NCBI GenBank assembly: GCA_016212245.1
Contig: JACRGU010000040.1
Location: 1 to 9,719, forward strand
DNA: 9,719 bases
Direction of reading: 5' to 3'
DNA from: Nitrospirota bacterium
GTDB taxonomy: Bacteria > Nitrospirota > Thermodesulfovibrionia > Thermodesulfovibrionales > SM23-35
A program made the position numbers and the translations under genes. Positions 1 to 6,454 of this stretch are shown here, piece by piece (position 1 is the first letter of the stretch; each line of letters opens with the position of its first letter). The notes beneath the pieces were generated by a model that was given only the letters and a program-made list of their open reading frames with translations, was not told the origin of the DNA and searched no databases.

Positions 1-1345
1 ATCTTCTTCCCTTTTGCTCCGATAATATCCCCCTCACCCTTACCCTCTCCCGCATGGGGAGAGGGGACTTAGTCTCTCCCGTCCACTTTGCCCCCGCCCC
101 TTGAGGGAGGGGGGTGGGGGAGGGGGCTGGTTCATCATTAAGGACGATCAGGAATGACCTCTTTGTTAATTTTATGTCACCGTATATTCTTAGCGCCTTT
201 CTTGTGAGCTCTTCTGAAATTTTTTTGTGTTCATCAAAATCACAGTGACGGGTGACGCCCTGTACCATACGGTGCAGGGTGACGGGTGAGGAGTGACGAG
301 TTTTACGAAACTCATTTAAGCGTTTAATTGATGCATGAGGAAAATAACTGGTTCTCTCAAGATAAGACGCGATTCTATCCGGGTCTGTTGGATGCAGGAG
401 CAAATCTACCCCTGCCCTGAGTGCCATTAGTGATACTTTCTCTTCGCTAATCTTGTCATTGCAAGCGCGCAGCTCAGCAATCTCAAAGTTAGGAGCTTGC
501 TTAACGTGAGTTAAACTATGCATATTAAGTGCATCTGTTATAATGATGCCCTTAAATTTCATCTCATTCCTGAGAAACCTTACAGCCCTCTTTGAAATGG
601 ATACAGGGATACCGGATGGGTCTATTGCAGGTACATTGAGATGGCCGAGCATAATCATTTTTACACCTTTCTTGATAGCATTCCTGAAAGGTACAAGCTC
701 TGTTTTTTCAAGCGATTGCAGGTCTTTCTTTATCGTCGGCATACTTATATGCGAATCAATTTCTGTATCACCGTGGCCAGGGAAATGTTTACCACATGCC
801 ACAATCCCGTTAGCCTGTAATATCCTTATCATCTCACACCCGAAAAAAGAGACAGTCTTAGGATCCTCACCGAATGCCCTTGTTGAGATTATAGGGTTCT
901 TTGGATTGGTGTTTATATCAAGAACAGGGGCAAATATTGTATTTATGCCTGCATACTTAGCTTCAGATGCAATTGCTTTAAATGCACTTCTTAGAAGTTT
1001 TAACTTGGAACTTGGAACTTTTATCCCCCCTCCCTCACCCTCCCCCTTTATGGGGGAGGGGTGGGTGGGGGTAGTGATAGCTGATGCAATCGCCATAGCA
1101 GGGGGGAAGAGTGTTCCTCCTTTTAGCTGTTGACCGAGTCCCTGCTCAAGGTCTGATGCGATGATAAGGGGCAATTTCGCCTCTTTCTGAAGTCTTCTAA
1201 TCCCATTCCTGACGGTCTCTAATTCTCCGCCAAAGACAATAAATCCTGCAACACCTTTCTTTACCAGATCGAGATAATAGTTAAAGTTTTTTTCAATATC
1301 CTGACCATTCAACCGCGGGATGATAAAACGATAATGATTCCCCAT
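1..1345 (-). CDS. nagZ: NagZ-like beta-N-acetylhexosaminidase (GH3), 3' end cut by window edge
   Basis: My reverse-strand translation is open for 448 codons from ATG 1343-1345 to base 2, and an in-frame TAA just upstream fixes this as the first start. Family 3 hydrolases of this type remove N-acetylglucosamine from peptidoglycan fragments during wall recycling. The NagZ signature KHFPGHGDTEIDSH is at residues 186-199, with the Asp197/His199 acid-base dyad. The likely nucleophile is Asp271 in IITDALNM. FAPVLDINTNP (138-148) and RAFGEDP (156-162) also match the family. No signal peptide is visible, so it is probably cytoplasmic. NagZ proteins are usually about 330-370 residues; this one is longer because repeat-derived segments lie at about residues 91-114, 281-299, 349-370 and after 405, while family sequence resumes in the same frame after each of the first three. 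It starts divergently from the lipoprotein gene and has no Shine-Dalgarno sequence. Family call is firm; whether the enzyme still folds is unknown. Confidence 0.85.
   Translation of the reverse strand, partial: MGNHYRFIIPRLNGQDIEKNFNYYLDLVKKGVAGFIVFGGELETVRNGIRRLQKEAKLPLIIASDLEQGLGQQLKGGTLFPPAMAIASAITTPTHPSPIKGEGEGGGIKVPSSKLKLLRSAFKAIASEAKYAGINTIFAPVLDINTNPKNPIISTRAFGEDPKTVSFFGCEMIRILQANGIVACGKHFPGHGDTEIDSHISMPTIKKDLQSLEKTELVPFRNAIKKGVKMIMLGHLNVPAIDPSGIPVSISKRAVRFLRNEMKFKGIIITDALNMHSLTHVKQAPNFEIAELRACNDKISEEKVSLMALRAGVDLLLHPTDPDRIASYLERTSYFPHASIKRLNEFRKTRHSSPVTLHRMVQGVTRHCDFDEHKKISEELTRKALRIYGDIKLTKRSFLIVLNDEPAPSPTPLPQGAGAKWTGETKSPLPMRERVRVRGILSEQKGRR
29..66. repeat. GC-rich palindromic dispersed repeat inside the nagZ frame
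   Basis: CCCTCTCCC (43-51) and GGGAGAGGG (57-65) form a perfect 9-bp stem around a 5-base loop, preceded by CCCCCTCACCC. This CCCTCACCC...CCCTCTCCC...GGGAGAGGG form is a familiar short intergenic repeat in many bacterial genomes (from memory). Here it is read through in the nagZ frame as SPLPMRERVRVRG. Confidence 0.7.
91..127. repeat. Second C-rich/G-rich repeat, adjacent to the first, in the nagZ frame
   Basis: A run of C (91-100) is followed by four G-runs (105-126) split by single bases, giving an imperfect inverted repeat that belongs to the same general class as the element at 29-66. It is translated as PSPTPLPQGAGA in the nagZ frame. The plus strand here could form a G-quadruplex. Confidence 0.6.
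239..300. repeat. Heptad-repeat/palindrome element inside nagZ
   Basis: A near-perfect 22-base palindrome (258-279, arms CCCTG...CAGGG) is flanked by 7-base units: GTGACGG 245-251 and GTGACGC 252-258 on one side, GTGACGG 279-285, GTGAGGA 286-292 and GTGACGA 293-299 on the other. It is translated in frame as nagZ residues about 349-369, which have no match to the family, between normal-looking C-terminal sequence. Confidence 0.6.
449..505. repeat. GTCATTGC...GCAATCTC-type dispersed repeat inside nagZ
   Basis: The core at 455-484 begins GTCATTGCAAGCGC and ends AGCAATCTC. It closely resembles the widespread GTCATTGCGAG...GAAGCAATCTC repeat family (recognised from memory). ATTGC and GCAAT give it hairpin-forming ends. 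It encodes nagZ residues about 281-299, inserted between DALNMHSLT and EEKVSLMALRAG, which are normally only a few residues apart. Confidence 0.6.
1004..1072. repeat. Heptad plus G/C-rich inverted repeat inside nagZ
   Basis: Two tandem ACTTGGA heptads (1003-1016) adjoin a C-rich arm (1025-1046) and a complementary G-rich arm (1052-1071). The reverse strand reads this as PTHPSPIKGEGEGGG, a low-complexity peptide typical of translated intergenic repeats, between FPPAMAIAS and the AFKAIASEAKYAGIN helix of NagZ. The inserted length preserves the frame. Confidence 0.65.
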
Positions 1346-1352
1346 AGATGAT

Positions 1353-1358
1353 ATTATA
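1353..1358 (-). promoter_or_regulatory. -10 box of nagZ, probably leaderless
   Basis: A perfect TATAAT on the minus strand ends 7 bases before the nagZ ATG, which would place the transcript start at the start codon. No Shine-Dalgarno sequence lies between. No good -35 is seen at the usual spacing, so the call rests on the -10 alone. Confidence 0.45.
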
Positions 1359-1425
1359 CCTGCTTATGGCGTTAAAGTCCTTGATGTAGATTGATTAATA
1401 GTATAAGAAAAATTTAAAATTCGGG

Positions 1426-1851
1426 GTGAGAAAAATATTTATATTTTTAAATATTGTCTTAGTACTTTATAGCTGTACAGGGAAACCTGTTTATCCGGAC
1501 GTCCCTTTTGATGGCTTAAAGGTGGTGATTAATATAGGTGGATTGAAAGATGAAGTCCCGATATTTTACTCATTCCGCAATGACAGAAAGATTATCAACT
1601 TCTTTGTCCTGAAGATAGATAATGAAGTCCAGTCTTACTTTGATGCATGTGCTAAATGTTATCCGAAGAAGATGGGATATAGAGTGGACAGGAAAGATGT
1701 TGTTTGCAGGGCCTGTGATATAAGATATTCCCTGAGGAGCCTGAAGGAAGGAATCGGAAGCTGTTATCCGATTGTACTCAAGGGGAGGTTGGAAGGTGAT
1801 AAATACCTGATTGATAAAGAGGCTATTTTAGAGGGTAGTAAGTATTTTTAG
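1426..1851 (+). CDS. DUF2318-like cysteine-rich lipoprotein
   Basis: A 141-residue protein with a short hydrophobic N-terminus (about residues 4-16) ending in a lipobox-like LYSC, so Cys17 is probably lipidated and the protein exported. The mature part has C75xxC78, C94xxC97 and C113 in the order DAC..C, VCRAC, GSCYPI. That pattern matches DUF2318, a family annotated as probable iron-sulfur proteins. The metal and role are unknown. The start is GTG: an in-frame TAG lies upstream at 1399-1401 and no ATG precedes the hydrophobic stretch. No clear ribosome binding site is seen; a TAAAAT box at 1415-1420 lies 5 bases before the GTG. ftsY follows 11 bases after the stop and is probably cotranscribed. 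Family call is fairly sure, function is not. Confidence 0.75.
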   Translation: MRKIFIFLNIVLVLYSCTGKPVYPDVPFDGLKVVINIGGLKDEVPIFYSFRNDRKIINFFVLKIDNEVQSYFDACAKCYPKKMGYRVDRKDVVCRACDIRYSLRSLKEGIGSCYPIVLKGRLEGDKYLIDKEAILEGSKYF

Positions 1852-1862
1852 AAGGGGGAATG

Positions 1863-2768
1863 ATGGGTTTTTTTGAAAGACTTAGAGAGGGCCTCACAAA
1901 GACGAGGAAGGGTTTTGTAGAAAAGGTTGAATTAATATTTGCAGGCAGGAAGATTGATGAAGAGACATTAGGAGAGCTCGAAGAGACATTGATTACATCT
2001 GATGTTGGGCCAGGGGCTGCAGCAGAGATAATAGCGGTAATCCGGGAAGAGGCAGATAAGGGAAAGATCAAAGATACCGATGATGTAAAGGAGCTGCTGA
2101 AGAAAAAGATGGTATCCATTCTTGGCTATTCGCAGCCCATTGTGGTCTATGGGGATAGGCCTTTTGTGATTCTTGCTGTTGGTGTAAACGGTGTGGGTAA
2201 GACAACAACTATCGGGAAGCTTGCAAGCAGGTTCCGTTCTCAGGGCCTTTCTGTTTTACTTGCAGCGGCTGATACATTCAGGGCTGCAGCAATTGAGCAG
2301 CTCGAGATCTGGGCAAAAAGGGCAGACGCCCAGTTTGTTAAACACCAGAGCGGCTCAGATCCAGCCGCAGTTGCCTTTGATGCTATTGTAGCAGCACAGC
2401 ATAGAGGTGTAGACGTTGTTATAGTTGATACTGCGGGTAGACTGCATACAAAAAGCCCTCTCATGGAAGAACTAAAAAAGGTGAAGAGGGTCATTGAAAA
2501 GGCGATGCCTGATGCACCCCAGGAGATCCTTCTCGTAGTTGATGCAACTACAGGTCAGAATGCCCTGAGGCAGGCAGAGATGTTCGATAGGGCTATAGGA
2601 ATTACAGGCATTACCCTTACAAAGCTTAATGGAACTGCAAAGGGCGGGATTATCTTTGCGATAAAAAAGGGACTCAACATCCCTGTTAGATTGATTGGTG
2701 TAGGCGAAGGAATAGATGACCTTCGGGATTTTAATCCGGAAGAGTTTGTAGAGGCACTTTTTTCATAA
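1863..2768 (+). CDS. ftsY: Signal recognition particle receptor FtsY
   Basis: FtsY is the SRP-receptor GTPase that docks Ffh-ribosome complexes at the inner membrane. Numbering from the upstream ATG at 1860, the NG domain has G1 GVNGVGKTTT (108-117), DTFRAAA (138-144), G3 DTAGR (190-194), G4 TKLNGTAKGG (254-263) and GVGEGIDDL (280-288). The long acidic A domain is absent; FFERLREGLTKTRKGF near the start is the usual amphipathic membrane-binding helix. Two ATGs are in tandem. The second (1863) is preferred because the AAGGGGG at 1852-1858 is 4 rather than 1 base away. The G4 residue that normally is Asp is Asn (AAT), a position that sets guanine specificity. The 3' end overlaps the convergent PBP gene by 38 bases. 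Identification is very sure. Confidence 0.97.
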   Translation: MGFFERLREGLTKTRKGFVEKVELIFAGRKIDEETLGELEETLITSDVGPGAAAEIIAVIREEADKGKIKDTDDVKELLKKKMVSILGYSQPIVVYGDRPFVILAVGVNGVGKTTTIGKLASRFRSQGLSVLLAAADTFRAAAIEQLEIWAKRADAQFVKHQSGSDPAAVAFDAIVAAQHRGVDVVIVDTAGRLHTKSPLMEELKKVKRVIEKAMPDAPQEILLVVDATTGQNALRQAEMFDRAIGITGITLTKLNGTAKGGIIFAIKKGLNIPVRLIGVGEGIDDLRDFNPEEFVEALFS

Positions 2769-4563
2769 ACTCAATCCATATCGGAAGGGCTGCCCTTGCC
2801 CCTGTCTCCTTCGGGCCGATAGGTTTGTGGTCATCTCTTCCAACCCAGACACCTACAGCGAGTCTATCATCGAATCCAATAAACCAGGCATCAGTAAAAT
2901 CATTGGTTGTGCCTGTCTTGCCGTAGACAGGTCTACTGAGCTCCTTTGCCTTCTGAGCAGTTCCCTCCTTAACAACAGCACTGAGAAGCACTTTCATCTC
3001 ATTCACAATACCCTCATCAATGACCTTATTGATCTCTGGCATGGTCTCCTCAATAATTATCCCATCCCTGTTTACGATTCTTTCATAGGGTAATGGTTCT
3101 GCATGCATGCCTGTTGCAAATATGGAGTATGCTGATACCAGCTCCATCAGGGTTACATCAGATGCACCGAGGACAGTTGACAGATAAGGCTGGAGTTCAC
3201 TTTTAATACCGAGTCTCCGGGCTGTTTCGATCACATTTTTGATCCCAAGGCGGTCAGCAAGACGCACTGTCGCTGTATTCAAGGATTTAGCAAGTGCTGT
3301 CCTTAATGTAACGGGCCCATAATATTTCTCATCATAATTTTTTGGCGACCACACCTGACCGTGACGCTGGCCCTTAAAAGAGATTGGTGAATCTTTTATT
3401 CTGTTATCTGATGTCATTCCATTTTCGAGTGCTGTTAGATAGACAAATGGTTTAAATGCAGAGCCTGGCTGTCTGAGGGCCTGAGTTGCCCTGTTGAACT
3501 GATTTTTCCAGAAATCAGAACCGCCGACCATTGCCCTGATATGTCCTGTCCTGAGGTCAATTGCTATCAGCGATGCCTGGATTTCATGATTGACCCTTCT
3601 CTCGATGGTCTCAACTCCTTTTTTAACTGCCTCTTCTGCTACCTGCTGCATCCTTGAGTCAAGGGTTGAATAAATCCTGTATCCAGATGTGTAGATTTCA
3701 GAACCGTATCTCTGTTCAAGCCTCTGTCTTAAAAATTCTATGAAATATGGTGCATCGTATTTTCTGAAATGCGGAGTTATAGGAAGGGGCTCTTTCTCTG
3801 CCTCATTGTATTGTGCCATGGTGATAAACTTATGGTTGAGCATCTGCTTCAGTATAACAGAACGCCTTTCTCTGGCCTTATCAGGATTTCTGAATGGAGA
3901 GAAAAGGGATGGTGCTTTTGTGAGGGATGCAAGGAGTGCTGCCTCTCCGACAGTAAGTTCTTTAACAGATTTTCCAAAATAGGTCTGCGAAGCTGCCTCG
4001 ATGCCATATGCCCTTGTACCAAAATATGCCTGGTTTAAATAAATGCCAAGAATCTCATCCTTTGTATATCGCTTTTCTATCTGAATAGAGAGCACGGCCT
4101 CCTTCAACTTCCTCTGTAATGACCTGTCAGGTTTTAAAAAAAGCATCTTTGCAAGTTGCTGTGTGATGGTGCTTCCTCCTTCGACAATACCACCTGCCTT
4201 TATATCGTGCCACAGGGCCCTCAATATCCCTATGAGGTCAACACCAGGATGGCTGTAGAAGCGAATGTCCTCAATAGAGATGAATGCCCTTTTTACATGG
4301 TCCGGTATCTGGTAGTGTGGTATAAATGTCCTTCGCTCAAGATAAAGCTCAGCAAGCATCTTACCATCTGTCGAATAGATTTTTGAGGACTCAAGGGGTG
4401 AGTATTCCTCAAGAGACTTTATTCTCGGGAGGTCTGAAAGTGTCCAGTAGACAAACCCGCCGAGTATTCCGATGAGGATAGAAAGCACACCGAGTGCGAT
4501 AATCACCTTTTTAATCTTTGAACTCTTCTCTGCCCTTTCAAGTTCCTGCTCAAGCCGTGACAT
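2731..4563 (-). CDS. mrcA: Class A penicillin-binding protein 1A (transglycosylase/transpeptidase)
   Basis: A bifunctional enzyme that polymerises lipid II glycan strands and cross-links the stem peptides, anchored in the inner membrane. Residues 1-17 are charged and cytoplasmic, and 18-41 form the membrane helix. The GT51 domain has the catalytic Glu98 in EDIRFYSHPG, GGSTITQQLAK (129-139), and a second glutamate in KRYTKDEILGIYLNQAYFG (164-182). The transpeptidase has SAFK (nucleophile Ser368), SLN (427-429) and KTGT (549-552). At 610 residues it is a compact PBP1A without the large insert or long C-terminal tail of proteobacterial versions. ATG 4561-4563 has no Shine-Dalgarno sequence but has TATAAT 7 bases upstream. 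It is divergent from the CBS-GGDEF gene (38-base gap) and its last codons overlap the end of ftsY. Confidence 0.96.
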   Translation of the reverse strand: MSRLEQELERAEKSSKIKKVIIALGVLSILIGILGGFVYWTLSDLPRIKSLEEYSPLESSKIYSTDGKMLAELYLERRTFIPHYQIPDHVKRAFISIEDIRFYSHPGVDLIGILRALWHDIKAGGIVEGGSTITQQLAKMLFLKPDRSLQRKLKEAVLSIQIEKRYTKDEILGIYLNQAYFGTRAYGIEAASQTYFGKSVKELTVGEAALLASLTKAPSLFSPFRNPDKARERRSVILKQMLNHKFITMAQYNEAEKEPLPITPHFRKYDAPYFIEFLRQRLEQRYGSEIYTSGYRIYSTLDSRMQQVAEEAVKKGVETIERRVNHEIQASLIAIDLRTGHIRAMVGGSDFWKNQFNRATQALRQPGSAFKPFVYLTALENGMTSDNRIKDSPISFKGQRHGQVWSPKNYDEKYYGPVTLRTALAKSLNTATVRLADRLGIKNVIETARRLGIKSELQPYLSTVLGASDVTLMELVSAYSIFATGMHAEPLPYERIVNRDGIIIEETMPEINKVIDEGIVNEMKVLLSAVVKEGTAQKAKELSRPVYGKTGTTNDFTDAWFIGFDDRLAVGVWVGRDDHKPIGPKETGARAALPIWIEFMKKVPLQTLPD

Positions 4564-4570
4564 TGTTTTA

Positions 4571-4576
4571 ATTATA
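4571..4576 (-). promoter_or_regulatory. -10 box of the PBP1A gene, probably leaderless
   Basis: TATAAT on the minus strand, 7 bases before the PBP1A ATG, with no ribosome binding site in between. The -35 region would fall over the start of the divergent gene's promoter and no good hexamer is seen there. Confidence 0.5.
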
Positions 4577-4589
4577 AACTAATTTGGTG

Positions 4590-4595
4590 TAAAAT
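4590..4595 (+). promoter_or_regulatory. -10 box of the CBS-GGDEF gene, probably leaderless
   Basis: TAAAAT lies 6 bases before ATG 4602, again without a Shine-Dalgarno sequence. The two divergent -10 boxes sit 13 bases apart in a 38-base intergenic region, so polymerase binding to one promoter should exclude the other. Confidence 0.45.
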
Positions 4596-4601
4596 CTTTG
4601 T

Positions 4602-6299
4602 ATGAAAGAAACAATAGGGTCAGTAATGAGCAGAGACGTGGTGACTGTTCGAAGCTACCAGCCTTTAAAAGAGGTGATCGATCTGATGAATAACAGAAAT
4701 ATAAGCTGTGTGGTGGTGGTTGAAGATGACCGTTCTGTCGGAATTCTCACAGAAAGAGATATAATCCGCCTTACTGTCGCAAAATACAGCGCTGACAGCA
4801 CGATGTCAGCCAGCGTCATGAGCAAGCCGCTTGTTGCCTTATCTCCTGATGTAGGCCTTTACGAAGCTGCAATCATTATGGAGACGAATAACATCAGACG
4901 TCTTGTCATTGTGGATGAAGATGGGAGGCTGCTTGGTATTGCGACACAGACGGACTTAATCAAAAATATAGGCATAGATTATTATGTTAAGTTAGAGACC
5001 GTGGATAGGATCATGGCCCGCAAGGTTATTGCCCTCAGCCCTGACGATAGTGTATCAGAGGCCATGATGATTATGTCATACAGTAGAATCGGTTCGGTTG
5101 TTGTTACAGAAGATGGCATACCAATAGGCATATTTACTGAAAGGGACCTTATCAGGATTATCTCTCAAAAAGGGATTAAGGAAGACCTGATGTTAAAGGA
5201 TGTAATGAGCACTCCGGTTTATTCCGCAAGGAAGGGGACAAAGCTCTTTGAGGCAGCACAATTTATGGAGGACAAAAGGATTAAAAAGCTCCCGATTATC
5301 GATGAGAGCGGCAGGCTTGTAGGTATTGTCACACAGAGCGATATTATAAAGAACCTTCAGATGGATTATGTAATCTTTCTTAAGAATGTTATCGATGAAA
5401 AAGACAATGCCCTTAAAGAGGCTGAGACGAGGTTCAGGGCCTTTGTCGAGAACGCCCTTGAAGGGGTCATGATTGTACAGGACGATATGGTAAGGTTTGT
5501 AAACTCAATGATGACAGAGATGCTCGGATTTAGCAGCGAGTCAGAAATTATAAAGAGGAATATTTTCGATCTGATATACGAGGATGACAGGTCATCTGTT
5601 AAGGATTATTTCAGTGCAAGGCTCAAGGGGGATATGTCGAGGATACCTCACGAATTCAGGCTTGTACACAGGGCTGGAAGCATTGTATTCGTAAAGATGC
5701 TTGTGGTCTGTATAGAGTACGATGGGAGGGATGCATTTCTCTGTACGATCGAAGACATCTCAGGGCTTAAAGAAGCCGAAAAGGAGATAAGCAGGCTGAC
5801 AATTATAGACAGCCTGACAGGCCTTTATAATCAGATGCATTTTTATAAACAGCTCGGAGAAGAGATAAAAAGGTCTTTTAGATATAACAGCCCTCTTTCT
5901 ACAATGCTTCTGGATGTAGATGACTTTAGGGGTTATAACGATAAATATGGTCCTCACGAAGGTGATAAGCTACTTGCAAGATCAGGAGGGATTATAAATA
6001 AATCTCTCAGGGATACAGACATGAAATTCAGATACATTGATGAAGAGATCGCTGTGGTTATGCCGGAAACAGGTATAAATGAGGCAATGCTTGTTGCAGA
6101 GAGACTGAGGAAGATGTTTGCAGAAACAGTTTTTGAGCCACTGAACAATAAAGGTGAGATAGAGAATATTCATATGACATTGAGTATTGGCCTGACAGCC
6201 TTTAACATAGGGGATAACCTGGGGTCTTTTGTAAAACGGGTTGAAGATGCCTTGCAAGAGGCCAGAAAGGCCGGAGGGGATAGAGTCGTTCTCCTCTGA
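4602..6299 (+). CDS. Four-CBS, PAS and degenerate GGDEF signalling protein
   Basis: A cytoplasmic 565-residue protein with no membrane segment. Four CBS repeats lie at about 8-60, 72-122, 136-190 and 200-252 (LTERDIIR, TQTDLIK, FTERDLIR, TQSDIIK), making two Bateman modules that normally bind adenine nucleotides. A short coiled linker (262-275) leads to a PAS domain (about 276-388), then GGDEF (about 400-565). The GGDEF domain keeps DSLTGLYN (403-410), the metal-site region LLDVDDF (436-442) and ND.YG, but the signature expected as RYGGDEF reads RYIDEEI (477-483), so cyclase activity is doubtful. RDTD (470-473) sits exactly where the c-di-GMP inhibitory site RxxD belongs. An energy-state sensor that binds rather than makes c-di-GMP is an inference. 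The domain calls are firm. Confidence 0.92.
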   Translation: MKETIGSVMSRDVVTVRSYQPLKEVIDLMNNRNISCVVVVEDDRSVGILTERDIIRLTVAKYSADSTMSASVMSKPLVALSPDVGLYEAAIIMETNNIRRLVIVDEDGRLLGIATQTDLIKNIGIDYYVKLETVDRIMARKVIALSPDDSVSEAMMIMSYSRIGSVVVTEDGIPIGIFTERDLIRIISQKGIKEDLMLKDVMSTPVYSARKGTKLFEAAQFMEDKRIKKLPIIDESGRLVGIVTQSDIIKNLQMDYVIFLKNVIDEKDNALKEAETRFRAFVENALEGVMIVQDDMVRFVNSMMTEMLGFSSESEIIKRNIFDLIYEDDRSSVKDYFSARLKGDMSRIPHEFRLVHRAGSIVFVKMLVVCIEYDGRDAFLCTIEDISGLKEAEKEISRLTIIDSLTGLYNQMHFYKQLGEEIKRSFRYNSPLSTMLLDVDDFRGYNDKYGPHEGDKLLARSGGIINKSLRDTDMKFRYIDEEIAVVMPETGINEAMLVAERLRKMFAETVFEPLNNKGEIENIHMTLSIGLTAFNIGDNLGSFVKRVEDALQEARKAGGDRVVLL

Positions 6300-6322
6300 G
6301 GTTGAAAATGTAAAGTGAGCGC

Positions 6323-6345
6323 ATTCCCTGCAGCTCGCTGCAGGG
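6323..6345. repeat. Small palindromic repeat, copy 1
   Basis: CCCTGCAGCTCGCTGCAGGG (6326-6345) is a perfect 8-bp stem with a CTCG loop, preceded by ATT. It starts 26 bases after the CBS-GGDEF stop. No U-tract follows on either strand, so it is not a standard terminator. Confidence 0.75.
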
Positions 6346-6387
6346 TTAGCGAACGAATATAATAAAATAATTCCATACATTTGGAAG

Positions 6388-6410
6388 ATTCCCTGTAGCT
6401 TGCTACAGGG
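6388..6410. repeat. Small palindromic repeat, copy 2
   Basis: CCCTGTAGCTTGCTACAGGG (6391-6410) is the same element as copy 1, also preceded by ATT, 65 bases downstream. One stem pair is changed from C-G to T-A on both sides, so pairing is kept. A weak hairpin TTCCA...TGGAA (6371-6386) lies between the copies. The rest of 6300-6454 has no coding potential that I can see. Confidence 0.75.
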
Positions 6411-6454
6411 AGCTTCAATTGGAAAGGTAAGTATTTAATCTTAAAGGATACAAA

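Noticed and set aside
239..300. CRISPR-like array
   Set aside because: The repeat units are only 7 bases with no spacers of regular length.
543..1133. Long plus-strand open frame of 196 codons
   Set aside because: It is antisense to the NagZ frame, which has the conserved catalytic motifs. The plus-strand translation has no recognisable family and contains translated repeat.
1823..2119. Minus-strand open frame over the lipoprotein end and ftsY start
   Set aside because: Ser-rich shadow of ftsY; no ribosome site or family signal.
3769..4038. Plus-strand open frames within the PBP gene
   Set aside because: Antisense to the GT51 domain, which is firmly identified on the minus strand.
6323..6410. 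Hairpins as Rho-independent terminators
   Set aside because: No T-run follows the stem on either strand.
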